Source of the DNA: Novosphingobium ginsenosidimutans
GTDB lineage: Bacteria > Pseudomonadota > Alphaproteobacteria > Sphingomonadales > Sphingomonadaceae
Assembly (NCBI RefSeq): GCF_007954425.1
Contig: NZ_CP042345.1
Location: 1,982,001-2,046,000 of the forward strand
Reading direction: 5' to 3'
DNA length: 64,000 nt
Positions 41,888-49,606 of the stretch are shown piece after piece. Position 1 is the stretch's first letter. Every line of letters begins with the position of its first letter. The translations under genes and the position numbers were made by a program. Below the pieces are notes generated by a model, which saw only the letters and a list, made by a program, of their open reading frames with translations, did no database searches and had not been told where the DNA came from.

Positions 41888-41909
41888 TCCCCTGCAAACA
41901 CGCAGACAG
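41875..41909 (+). promoter_or_regulatory. inverted repeat next to ribosome binding site
   Basis: CTGTCTGCGT (41875-41884) pairs perfectly with ACGCAGACAG (41900-41909), 15 bases apart. The right arm runs into the GGGAG Shine-Dalgarno of the DUF3034 gene, and the left arm covers the candidate -10. It may be an operator or an RNA hairpin that limits translation. Confidence 0.5.
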
Positions 41910-41921
41910 GGAGTATAAATC

Positions 41922-42929
41922 ATGCGACGAAGGGACGGCTACCGGTTCGGCTTTCGCCTCATAGTGGCACTGGCGGCGATTTCGCCCGTCGGGGCATTGG
42001 CAGAGGATAGCGTCAATGCCGATGGGGCCGAAGCGGCTAACGCAGCTCAGCCCGAAAGTGTTGGAATCAGCGCTACGGATAGGACCGCTGCAGAACGTTC
42101 ATTCATTGATGGTGGCGGGCGTCTGCTACTCACCGGCGGGGTCTCGACGATCGAAGGTGCAGGCGGCGGCGGTCTGGTGCCCTGGGCACTGATTGGTGGT
42201 TATGGAACGCGCGACGAGATCGGATTCCAGGCCTTTGCCACTGGCGTGGATAGCCAGGACTTCACCCTTGCATCCTATGGTGGGGCGTTGAACCTCTACA
42301 ACCGGGTTGAGCTGTCGATCGCACGGCAGAATTTCAACCTGCGCGAAGTTGGCAATGCACTGGGGCTGGGTAATCGCTACACCATAAGCCAGACCATCAT
42401 CGGTGCGAAGGTCCGCCTGTTCGGTAATGCCGTGCTCGATCAGGATACGATCCTCCCGCAGGTTTCGGTCGGCGCGCAGTACAAGATCAACGACAACGCG
42501 CTGGTGGTTGGGACGGTGCTTGGCCTCAAGCGCAAGAACGTCGATTTCTATGCTGCGGCGACCAAGGTCATCTTGTCGCAGAGCCTGCTGCTTAACGGAA
42601 CTGTCCGGCTGACCCGAGCCAACCAGTACGGCATTCTAGGCTTTGGCGGCCTGGGTGGACAGGATCAGGGCTACAAGGCCCAGTTCGAGGGATCTGCGGC
42701 CCTCCTGCTCAGCCGAAAAATCGCAGTTGGCGGCGAATACCGGACAAAGTCGAACCGGCTGGAAGGCGCCCTGGGCGGAACAACATTCCGTGAGGAGGAT
42801 GCCTGGGACCTGTTCGCAGCCTACGCTCCGAGCCGGAATGTCTCGATCACCGTGGCCTATGCCCGGCTCGGCCAAATCGCACTGCGCCGCCAGAACGCCG
42901 CCTATGTTTCGCTTCAAATTGGGTACTGA
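41922..42929 (+). CDS. DUF3034 family outer-membrane-type protein
   Basis: A 335-residue protein with a signal peptide (FGFRLIVALAAISPVGALAED) and a beta-rich body that ends in an aromatic residue (SLQIGY), typical of outer-membrane barrels. GGGRLLLTGGVSTIEGAGGGGLVPWALIGGYGTRDEIG is the DUF3034 start and ARQNFNLREVGNALGLGNRYTISQTIIGAKVRLFG a later block. The role of the family is unknown. It heads a cluster with a secreted haemoglobin and cytochrome c. Confidence 0.87.
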   Translation: MRRRDGYRFGFRLIVALAAISPVGALAEDSVNADGAEAANAAQPESVGISATDRTAAERSFIDGGGRLLLTGGVSTIEGAGGGGLVPWALIGGYGTRDEIGFQAFATGVDSQDFTLASYGGALNLYNRVELSIARQNFNLREVGNALGLGNRYTISQTIIGAKVRLFGNAVLDQDTILPQVSVGAQYKINDNALVVGTVLGLKRKNVDFYAAATKVILSQSLLLNGTVRLTRANQYGILGFGGLGGQDQGYKAQFEGSAALLLSRKIAVGGEYRTKSNRLEGALGGTTFREEDAWDLFAAYAPSRNVSITVAYARLGQIALRRQNAAYVSLQIGY

Positions 42930-42951
42930 CCCAAAACCCGGGATTACAACT

Positions 42952-43443
42952 ATGCGTCAACTTGCCCTTGCCCTGCTGCTGGCAGCCATTGTCACGCCGC
43001 AAACCGCCGTTGCGGCCCAAGCGGAGCCCTCCGTTTCGGATCCGTCGACCAAACCCAAAGCCCCGACCCTGCCGATCATTACTGACGACGAGAACCTCTA
43101 CAAGACCTTCGGGGAACGCGGTGGGCTAGTCCAGATCATGGACGACGTGATGGTCCGCTGGCTGGCCAATCCGCGCACGCGGCCGTTTTTTGAAGGCGCC
43201 GACCAAGCGAAGCTCAAGGGTCACTTGGTCGAGCAGTTCTGCGTGATCATGAAGGGCCCATGCACCTATAGCGGCCGGACAATGGCTGAATCCCACATGG
43301 GTATGAACGTGAACGAAGGCAGCTTCTATGCCTTGGTGGAGGAATTGCAAAAGACCCTCAATGCCAGGAAAATCCCGTTCCGCGCCCAGAACCGCCTGCT
43401 GGCGGCGCTGGCGCCGATGCACCGCGATATCATCGGAAAGTGA
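42952..43443 (+). CDS. secreted group 1 truncated haemoglobin
   Basis: A 163-residue protein with a Sec signal peptide (RQLALALLLAAIVTPQTAVAAQ) followed by a truncated globin: LYKTFGERGGLVQIMDDVMVRWLANPRTRPFF, then LKGHLVEQFCVIMKGPCTYSGRTMAESHMGMNVNEGSFYALVEELQKTL with the proximal His in ESHMGM. The export signal is unusual because most truncated haemoglobins are cytoplasmic. It may bind oxygen or NO in the periplasm; this is inference. It follows the DUF3034 gene by 22 bases. Confidence 0.88.
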   Translation: MRQLALALLLAAIVTPQTAVAAQAEPSVSDPSTKPKAPTLPIITDDENLYKTFGERGGLVQIMDDVMVRWLANPRTRPFFEGADQAKLKGHLVEQFCVIMKGPCTYSGRTMAESHMGMNVNEGSFYALVEELQKTLNARKIPFRAQNRLLAALAPMHRDIIGK

Positions 43444-43447
43444 TCCC

Positions 43448-43825
43448 GTGCTAGCCCGGCTATTACTCCCCATCGCGCTGGTCGGGCTTGCACTGGCGAA
43501 GCCTGCAGGGGCTTCTTCACCTCCCGGGGCCCCTGCAGTCGACGCCGCGAAAGCCTACAAGGCACGGTGCGGTTCTTGTCACGACCTCGATCAGAACCGC
43601 ACCGGGCCCAAGCACCGCGGCGTGATGGGCCGCAAGAGCGGAACGGTGCCTGACTATCCCTATTCGCCCGCCCTCAAGGCCGCCGGCATTGTCTGGAGCC
43701 GGGCAACACTCGACAAGTGGTTGCAAGGCCCGCGCAAGCTGGTGCCGGGCACAAAGATGATCGTGACGGTACCTGACCCGGCGATGCGCACAGCGATCAT
43801 CGGCTATCTGGAAACGGCGCGCTGA
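43448..43825 (+). CDS. class I cytochrome c (periplasmic)
   Basis: A 125-residue protein starting at GTG 43448, four bases after the globin. Signal peptide (ARLLLPIALVGLALAKPAGA), then one haem site ARCGSCHDL and the distal Met ligand in VPGTKMIV. PKHRGVMGRKSGTVPDYPYSPALKAAGIVW is typical of small mitochondrial-like cytochromes c. It likely carries single electrons in the periplasm, possibly to or from the neighbouring globin. Confidence 0.9.
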   Translation: MLARLLLPIALVGLALAKPAGASSPPGAPAVDAAKAYKARCGSCHDLDQNRTGPKHRGVMGRKSGTVPDYPYSPALKAAGIVWSRATLDKWLQGPRKLVPGTKMIVTVPDPAMRTAIIGYLETAR

Positions 43826-43920
43826 TCATGGCGGTGAGCAGTGCCATCTCCGTCCTGCAGATACCGAATTTCCGGATCACAATGCTTGTGGCCGGTGCCG
43901 CAGTCCTCTAAGTCATTGTC

Positions 43921-44502
43921 GTGCTTGATCCTGATCCGCATGCGGCCAACCGCGCCAGGCTCGTGGCGGCGCTGTCCCGCACAGCCGGGGGAAATCGTGC
44001 CGCACTGCGGGAGGTCTATGATCTCACCGCCGGCAAGCTCTTTGGAATTTGTCTGAGAATTTGCCGCGATCGGGAAGGCGCAGAGGACGTGCTTCAGGAC
44101 GTCTACCTCAAGATCTGGAACCGCGCGGGACGCTTTGATGCCGAGCGCGCTAGTCCGATCACCTGGCTCAGCGCAATTGCCCGCAATGCTTCGATCGACT
44201 GGGTTCGCGCCAATGCCCCGTTCGGAGCAGCTGGTGCACCAGAGCTCACCGACTGGCAATCGGCAGAAACGAACGAAGAGCTTGGCGCGTTCGAAACACT
44301 TGAAGCCGCGCAAACCCGGAAACGGCTGGAGCGTTGCCTTGATCAGCTTGGCCCCCAACAGGGCGGGGCCATCCGGGCAGCCTTCCTTGAGGGCTTCACG
44401 CACAGCGAACTGGCCGCCCGCCTGTCCGTGCCGCTTGGCACCATGAAAAGCTTGGTCCGGCGCGGGTTGCTGCATCTGCGGGAGTGCCTGGGCGATGCGT
44501 AG
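43921..44502 (+). CDS. ECF sigma factor
   Basis: A 193-residue sigma-70-family ECF factor, start GTG 43921. Region 2: LREVYDLTAGKLFGICLRICRDREGAEDVLQDVYLKIWNRAGRFD...PITWLSAIARNASIDWVRA. Region 4: LERCLDQLGPQQGGAIRAAFLEGFTHSELAARLSVPLGTMKSLVRRGLLHLRECL. Layout and partner resemble the SigK/RskA group. It is followed by its anti-sigma gene with an 8-base overlap. Confidence 0.92.
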   Translation: MLDPDPHAANRARLVAALSRTAGGNRAALREVYDLTAGKLFGICLRICRDREGAEDVLQDVYLKIWNRAGRFDAERASPITWLSAIARNASIDWVRANAPFGAAGAPELTDWQSAETNEELGAFETLEAAQTRKRLERCLDQLGPQQGGAIRAAFLEGFTHSELAARLSVPLGTMKSLVRRGLLHLRECLGDA

Positions 44503-45193
44503 CGGTCTCACCCCCGAACAAGATGCATTGGCCGCAGAGCTGGCACTGGGTGTGCTCGAAGGCGACGAGCGCGCTGAGGCCCTGCGGATTCGCCTCGCAG
44601 ATCCGGCCTTTGCCGCAGCGGTCGAAGATTGGCGCTTACAGCTGGGCGTCCTGCACGAAACTGGAGCCGATGAGCTGCCTCCGTCCGGAGTCTGGTCCGC
44701 GATCGATGCGCGAATTAGCGTTGCTGATGACGCGGAAACGGTCGACAAGCTGCGTTTCTGGCAGCGCTCGGCCTGGGCCAGCGGAGCAGTTGCGGCTGCG
44801 CTTGCGGTCGTCCTTTTGCTTCCCGACACACCCACTGTGCGCACCCTCGTCTTGCCGCCATCACAGTCTGCGATAGCGCAATTGAACGGCGAAGCCGGTG
44901 CCATCCTGGCTGCCAGCTACACGCCTCAAGCAGGCCAGTTGCAGATCCGCCCGGTCGATCTTCCGGACAGCAAGCTCTCGCCCGAACTTTGGCTGATCCC
45001 GGCCGACGGCGTGCCGCGCTCGCTTGGGCTGATCGGAACCACCGGCACTACCAAGATCGACGTGCCACTGGCCTTGCGGGCCTATCTGACCGATGGGGCA
45101 GTGCTCGCAGTTTCGCTCGAACGGGCTGAGACCGCGCCGCACAAGGCACCAACCAGCACGCCGATCGCGGTAGGGAAAATTTCGACAATCTAG
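44495..45193 (+). CDS. anti-sigma factor (RskA-like)
   Basis: A 232-residue membrane protein. The cytoplasmic N-terminus (AAELALGVLEGDERAEALRIRLADPAFAAAVEDWRLQLGVLHE) is the anti-sigma domain, one membrane segment follows (AWASGAVAAALAVVLLLP), and the C-terminal periplasmic part is RskA-like (AILAASYTPQAGQLQIRPVDLPDSKLSPELWLIPADGVPRSLG). It would hold the ECF factor inactive until a periplasmic signal is received. Confidence 0.88.
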   Translation: MRSGLTPEQDALAAELALGVLEGDERAEALRIRLADPAFAAAVEDWRLQLGVLHETGADELPPSGVWSAIDARISVADDAETVDKLRFWQRSAWASGAVAAALAVVLLLPDTPTVRTLVLPPSQSAIAQLNGEAGAILAASYTPQAGQLQIRPVDLPDSKLSPELWLIPADGVPRSLGLIGTTGTTKIDVPLALRAYLTDGAVLAVSLERAETAPHKAPTSTPIAVGKISTI

Positions 45194-45201
45194 CCAGCGG
45201 C

Positions 45202-45230
45202 TGCATCCACGCTGCCGCTTGCTCCGTAGC
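45202..45230 (+). promoter_or_regulatory. candidate ECF sigma promoter of the fasciclin gene
   Basis: TGCATCC (45202-45208), 16 bases, CGTAGC (45225-45230). It matches the promoter-like element before the DUF3034 gene in both blocks and in spacing. The fasciclin start is 44 bases downstream. Confidence 0.5.
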
Positions 45231-45273
45231 TTCCTGTGCATCCGCCCCGGATGCGCTGCTGGGAGCTTCAGAT

Positions 45274-45828
45274 ATGTCGAAGAATTATGCGCGCCTTGCA
45301 ATGGCGTTGGCCGCGGCCACTATGCTTGGCAACAATGCCTATGCAAAGCCCAATCCGATGGTTGGCGGTGCCGCGATGTATCCGACCCGCACGGTCGTTG
45401 AAAATGCCGTTAATTCCAAGGACCACACTACGCTGGTCGCCGCAGTCAAGGCTGCGGGTTTGGTCGAAACACTTTCGAGCCCAGGTCCCTTCACGGTCTT
45501 CGCGCCAACCAATGCCGCTTTCGCCAAGTTGCCGGCAGGCACGGTCGAGAGTCTGTTAAAGCCCGAAAATAAGGCAACGTTGACGGCAATCCTGACCTAT
45601 CATGTCGTCCCCGGACGCATAACCGCCCAGGACGTCGCGGCTGCAGCGAAGCGCGGCGGCGGCAAGGCCACTTTTGTCACGGTGAGCGGCGGCAAGCTGA
45701 CCTTCTGGAAGAAGGGCATGGGCTGGCAGGTCCAGGACGCCAAGGGCAACTATGCAAAGATTACCATCGCCAACGTGATGCAATCGAATGGCGTGATCCA
45801 CGTCATCGATACGGTCCTGCTGCCGTGA
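45274..45828 (+). CDS. secreted fasciclin domain protein
   Basis: A 184-residue protein with a signal peptide (YARLAMALAAATMLGNNAYAK) and one fasciclin (FAS1) domain: TLVAAVKAAGLVETLSSPGPFTVFAPTNAAFAKLPAGTVESLL, LTAILTYHVVPGRI and NGVIHVIDTVLLP. FAS1 proteins mediate adhesion and are commonly paired with ECF/anti-sigma genes. ATG 45274 has GGGAG upstream. Confidence 0.93.
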   Translation: MSKNYARLAMALAAATMLGNNAYAKPNPMVGGAAMYPTRTVVENAVNSKDHTTLVAAVKAAGLVETLSSPGPFTVFAPTNAAFAKLPAGTVESLLKPENKATLTAILTYHVVPGRITAQDVAAAAKRGGGKATFVTVSGGKLTFWKKGMGWQVQDAKGNYAKITIANVMQSNGVIHVIDTVLLP

Positions 45829-45831
45829 ACC

Positions 45832-45857
45832 GCAGCCGGGTCGGTGAGCCCGGCTGC
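45832..45857 (+). terminator. terminator-like hairpin after fasciclin gene
   Basis: GCAGCCGGG pairs with CCCGGCTGC (9 bp, 8-base loop), three bases after the stop. No T-run follows, so it may be a stability element rather than a full terminator. Confidence 0.55.
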
Positions 45858-45897
45858 AGCGACCGAATTCTGACTTGATAGTTGAATGGAGGCTTAC

Positions 45898-46704
45898 ATG
45901 CGTAAACTACTCGTGCCGCTGGCATGCACCCTAGCCCTGCCTGCCCCTGCCCTGGCGCAGGATACCTTCGATGGATTCTATGCGGGTGCATCTGCAGGCT
46001 ATGCCACCCTGCAGGGCCGCGACGAGACCATCACCTTCGACCGCGGCTCCAACGGCAGCTTCGGCGAGACTGTTACAACTGCGACCGGCGCCAACGCCTT
46101 CTCGCCCGGCTTCTGCAGCGGAGCCGCAACCTCGCCGCAGAATGCCGATTGCCGCAAGGATTCCAACGGCGGCTCGTACCACTTCCGGCTCGGTTACGAC
46201 CGTCAGATGGGCGGGCTGGTGGTCGGCCTGATTGGCGAGATCGGCAAGTCGAACCTGCGTGACAGTGTCGCTGCGTTCAGCACCACCCCGGCCTTTTATA
46301 CGATGACCCGCGAGGTTGATCTCGATGCTGCGCTCCGGCTGCGTCTGGGCACCACGGTCGGTTCGAAAACGTTGGCATACGTGACCGGCGGTGCCGCCTA
46401 TGCCAAGCTTGATCACACGTTCGTGACAAGCAACACTGTTAACGCCTTCGCTGTGCTGGGGGACGACAACGTGTGGGGCTGGCAGGCCGGCACGGGACTG
46501 GAGCACCGCATCGGCAAGAACTTCTCGATCGGAGCCGAATATCTCTACAGCCGATACAGCGATAGCGATGCGCTAGTGCGGGTCTCCCAGGGCATGGCAG
46601 GCGCAACCAATCCCTTCGTGCTGGCCGGCGGCGTCGACTTCAAACGCGCTAGCGACCGGTTCGATCACCACGCATTCCGCGTGGTCGCAAACTACCGATT
46701 CTGA
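45898..46704 (+). CDS. outer membrane beta-barrel protein
   Basis: A 268-residue protein. Signal peptide (RKLLVPLACTLALPAPALAQ), then FDGFYAGASAGYATLQG, glycine- and aromatic-rich strands, GWQAGTGLEHRIGKNFSIGAEYLYSRYSDSD and a final FRVVANYRF. The terminal Phe and alternation are typical of 8-stranded OmpA-like or OMP_b-brl barrels. ATG 45898 has GGAGG six bases upstream. A loop with two Cys (FCSGAATSPQNADCRKD) may form a disulfide. Confidence 0.88.
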   Translation: MRKLLVPLACTLALPAPALAQDTFDGFYAGASAGYATLQGRDETITFDRGSNGSFGETVTTATGANAFSPGFCSGAATSPQNADCRKDSNGGSYHFRLGYDRQMGGLVVGLIGEIGKSNLRDSVAAFSTTPAFYTMTREVDLDAALRLRLGTTVGSKTLAYVTGGAAYAKLDHTFVTSNTVNAFAVLGDDNVWGWQAGTGLEHRIGKNFSIGAEYLYSRYSDSDALVRVSQGMAGATNPFVLAGGVDFKRASDRFDHHAFRVVANYRF

Positions 46705-46748
46705 TGTCACGCGGTCTAGACCAACACGCACTAATTTGATGGACTAGC

Positions 46749-46787
46749 GCATGGCCTGTCGCCTGGTCTCCCAGCGGCAGGCCATGC
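46749..46787 (+). terminator. terminator-like hairpin
   Basis: GCATGGCCTG pairs with CAGGCCATGC (10 bp), 19 bases apart, 45 bases after the beta-barrel stop. No strong T-run follows. The remaining stretch up to 46995 contains no coding frame I can support. Confidence 0.55.
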
Positions 46788-46995
46788 GAAAGGATTGTTA
46801 GGGCAGGATCTGGCGATCCGCTGCTTGTTCCATTCCAGCGGATGCACGCACTACACGTTCGTTTGGCTCAATTCCTAATGGCACTGCTCATCCCAAAGCT
46901 GGCCAGCCGACGCGCCGGTTCGCTGCCCGGAATGTCCGCTATCCTAATAGGCGCAGCTGAGAGGAGCCGTTCCGGATCGTCCCACAAAGCCGACA

Positions 46996-48654
46996 TCAGC
47001 GGGGCAGATACTGCCGTTCCTGATCGCCCCACAAAGGCGCAATCGCATCCGTCCTAATTAGGGCCCTTGGCCCTGCCTCTTCGCGGATCTTGCCTGCCAG
47101 GATCGCTTCAGTGACTTTGGGCGAAAGAAACTGCAGTCGGACAACTCGCGTCATGTAGGAGGCCGTGACGCCCTCACGTTTGGCGAGGGTAGTTATGTCG
47201 AGCTCGCCCTTGGCAAGCTCTTGCCACCACGATCGCGCTTTGAGCAGATAGCGGATCAACCGGGGATCGGGCTTGGAGATAGCAGCTGCTCCAGTTTCTT
47301 CGACCAGTCGGCCGACCTTCCTGTCTTGCCGCAGTCGGACCCGGACCGTTCGGCAGACAGTGTGAGCAGGGTCATGCGGCCGGGGCATGCTTAGCAGGTC
47401 TGCCAAGCCCGCAGCAGCGATGTAGAGCTCAATGCGATCGCGATGGACCACCACCCGGTTCAAGAGCTGACGGATGACGGCTTGGTCTGACAAGAGCCGA
47501 GCACTGATCGCGGCGCACTTCGAGCCCAAGGATGGCAGAGCATCAAGACTGAGAGGTATTTGCGCCTTCTGAAGCAGCTCAAGCGGCTGGGTAAGCGCAG
47601 TGGCAAGCGCAGTGATGACCACTGGCTCGATTTCGGACGCGGGGATCCGCCGGATCTGCGTGGCGAAGCTGGCCTCCCTGTCCTGCCCAGCTTGACTGAC
47701 ATAGTACCGATAACGCCGGGTGCCCCGGGTCGTATGGGAAGGTGTAAGGAAAGTACCGCCGGCATCGAACAGCTTGCCTGCGAGCAAACTCCCGCTGCGC
47801 TTCCGTACGATCCTTGCGCCTTGGGTGTGGTCGGCAAGCTGTGCCTGCACCTTGTCCCAGGTTACCTGGTCTATGATCGCTGGATGGTTTCCGTCCCAGA
47901 CCTTGCCTTTGTGGGAGATCTTGCCGGCATAAATGGGATTCTTGAGCAGGTGATAGAGCTGGCCTCGGCTGAACCCACGGCCGCCATAGGCGAAGCCCTT
48001 CTCGGTCTGGCGAGCGGGCGCCATGACGCCTTCATGTGCCAGGGCATCGGCCAGAAGCCTGACCGTGCCCAACTCAAGGTAGCGCCGGTAGATGCTGCGC
48101 ACGAGCTCTGCGTGCTCTTCGACGATCGCCAGGCTGCGACCATCCGGCCGATAGCCCAGCGGCGGCAGACCGCCCATCCACATGCCCCTGGCCTTGGAGG
48201 CTGCAATCTTGTCGCGGATGCGCTCGGCGGTGACCTCGCGCTCGAACTGGGCGAACGAGAGCAGCATGTTTAGCGTCAGCCGGCCCATGCTGGTGGTCGT
48301 GTTGAACGACTGGGTGACGGACACGAAGCTGACCCCGGCTGCGTCAAAGGCCTCGACCAGTTTCGCAAAGTCGAGCAGCGAGCGGGTCAGCCGATCGACC
48401 TTGTAGACGACGATGATGTCGACCTTGCCGAGCTTCACGTCGTCAAGCAGCCGTTGGAGGGCAGGGCGCTGGAGGGTCCCGCCAGACAGCCCGCCGTCGT
48501 CGTATGTCTCGCCCACCTGCTTCCAGCCTTCTGAGGCCTGGCTCAGGACATAGGCTGCGCAAGCTTCGCGCTGCGCGTCGAGCGAGTTGAAGTCCTGTTC
48601 CAGACCCTCCTCGCTCGACTTACGGGTGTAGATCGCGCAGCGAACGACCGTCAT
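46996..48654 (-). CDS. large serine recombinase
   Basis: A 552-residue serine recombinase. The resolvase-type catalytic domain has CAIYTRKSSEEGLEQDFNSLDAQREACAAYVLSQ (catalytic Ser in RKSSEE) and VDIIVVYKVDRLTRSLLDFAKLVE; then FAQFEREVTAERIRDKIAASKARGMWMGGLPPLGYR, a recombinase domain (GQLYHLLKNPIYAGKISHKGKVW) and a zinc-ribbon-poor, helical C-terminus. It probably inserts or excises an element. ATG 48654 overlaps the DUF2924 stop. Confidence 0.92.
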   Translation of the reverse strand: MTVVRCAIYTRKSSEEGLEQDFNSLDAQREACAAYVLSQASEGWKQVGETYDDGGLSGGTLQRPALQRLLDDVKLGKVDIIVVYKVDRLTRSLLDFAKLVEAFDAAGVSFVSVTQSFNTTTSMGRLTLNMLLSFAQFEREVTAERIRDKIAASKARGMWMGGLPPLGYRPDGRSLAIVEEHAELVRSIYRRYLELGTVRLLADALAHEGVMAPARQTEKGFAYGGRGFSRGQLYHLLKNPIYAGKISHKGKVWDGNHPAIIDQVTWDKVQAQLADHTQGARIVRKRSGSLLAGKLFDAGGTFLTPSHTTRGTRRYRYYVSQAGQDREASFATQIRRIPASEIEPVVITALATALTQPLELLQKAQIPLSLDALPSLGSKCAAISARLLSDQAVIRQLLNRVVVHRDRIELYIAAAGLADLLSMPRPHDPAHTVCRTVRVRLRQDRKVGRLVEETGAAAISKPDPRLIRYLLKARSWWQELAKGELDITTLAKREGVTASYMTRVVRLQFLSPKVTEAILAGKIREEAGPRALIRTDAIAPLWGDQERQYLPR

Positions 48655-49070
48655 GCCGCACGCTTCTGCTTGAGGCCGAAGAAGGCCGGGCCGGACCACC
48701 TGGTACCGGTGATCGCCCGGGCCACCTCGCTCAGCGAGTTCCACTGCCGGCCATTCCAGCTGATCGTCCCGGTCTCGTTGACCATGACGACGTGAACCGT
48801 TCCATTCCACTCGCGGACCAACCGCATCCCGGGGGAAGCCGCCCGTGTTTCGCTTTTGTCATTCGCCACCTGTTGGAGCGTCTGGCTGGTCTTGCGCGAA
48901 AGGCCACCAAGTGACTTGGCCTGGATTTCCCAGGCTAGCGCCAGGCGGAGCAGGGCAGGGCTTACTCGCGGCACAGGGGCACCCTTAAGGTTCAGCCATT
49001 GCGCGCGCAGCTGCGCTGGCGATTGCTCCGCCAGCGCAGCTACCATTTCCTCGAATCTAGCAGTCTTCAC
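48651..49070 (-). CDS. DUF2924 domain protein
   Basis: A 139-residue protein. PGMRLVREWNGTVHVVMVNETGTISWNGRQWNSLSEVARAITGTRWSGPAFFGLK is the DUF2924 signature. The N-terminal half is helical. It is a usual partner of large serine recombinases in alphaproteobacterial elements; the function is not established. GTG 49070 forms a GTGA overlap with the upstream stop. Confidence 0.87.
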   Translation of the reverse strand: MKTARFEEMVAALAEQSPAQLRAQWLNLKGAPVPRVSPALLRLALAWEIQAKSLGGLSRKTSQTLQQVANDKSETRAASPGMRLVREWNGTVHVVMVNETGTISWNGRQWNSLSEVARAITGTRWSGPAFFGLKQKRAA

Positions 49071-49360
49071 GACTTCGTGCTCAGCAGGTGGTACCAGCTG
49101 GCACCGTCTCGTTTGAACCGTTCGATCTCGTGGCCCTTCTTGCGTAGGCCGGTCAGGACAGCGCGGGCTGAGTGCGGCAACCAACCGGTCGCGTCGGTGA
49201 GTTCCGTAAGCGTCGCGCCGCTTTCACGGCGGAGCAGGATCAGAACTTGGTCGATCTTGCTGCCAACTTGGGCTGGTGTCTCAACTTTGGTGGCAGCTGG
49301 TTTTTGCGATTTTGGTGTTGCTGCGTTCACCTGCGGTTCGCGTGCCATCTTGCGAGGCAT
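49067..49360 (-). CDS. DUF3489 domain protein
   Basis: A 97-residue protein with a basic N-terminus and a winged-helix-like domain (SKIDQVLILLRRESGATLTELTDATGWLPHSARAVLTGLRKKGHEIERFKRDGASWYHL). This matches DUF3489, probably DNA-binding. It starts the three-gene recombinase module, all linked by overlaps. About 245 bases without a recognisable gene separate it from the transhydrogenase. Confidence 0.87.
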   Translation of the reverse strand: MPRKMAREPQVNAATPKSQKPAATKVETPAQVGSKIDQVLILLRRESGATLTELTDATGWLPHSARAVLTGLRKKGHEIERFKRDGASWYHLLSTKS

Positions 49361-49606
49361 ATTGGGTCTCCTTGATTAGAGAGCCGCAACCGTCGCTGCT
49401 CCCACTGACCAAGGCCCTGCCGCTTCGATCGGTCAGGGTGATTGCGGACTGGAACTGCCTGTCGAAGAACACCAATGCTTACATGCTAGACCTAGTCCAG
49501 CGATTTGTTCTTCGGTTGGGGTTCAGTCCCAGGCATGTGCGCATGGCCATTTCCAGCGTAGTGCAAATGAAGCTGAGGGCGAACGTCATGCAAGCGGCGG
49601 AAGAAT

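Noticed and set aside
42643..42951. Longer start for the truncated haemoglobin
   Set aside because: The frame is open upstream inside the DUF3034 gene, but the signal peptide starts at ATG 42952.
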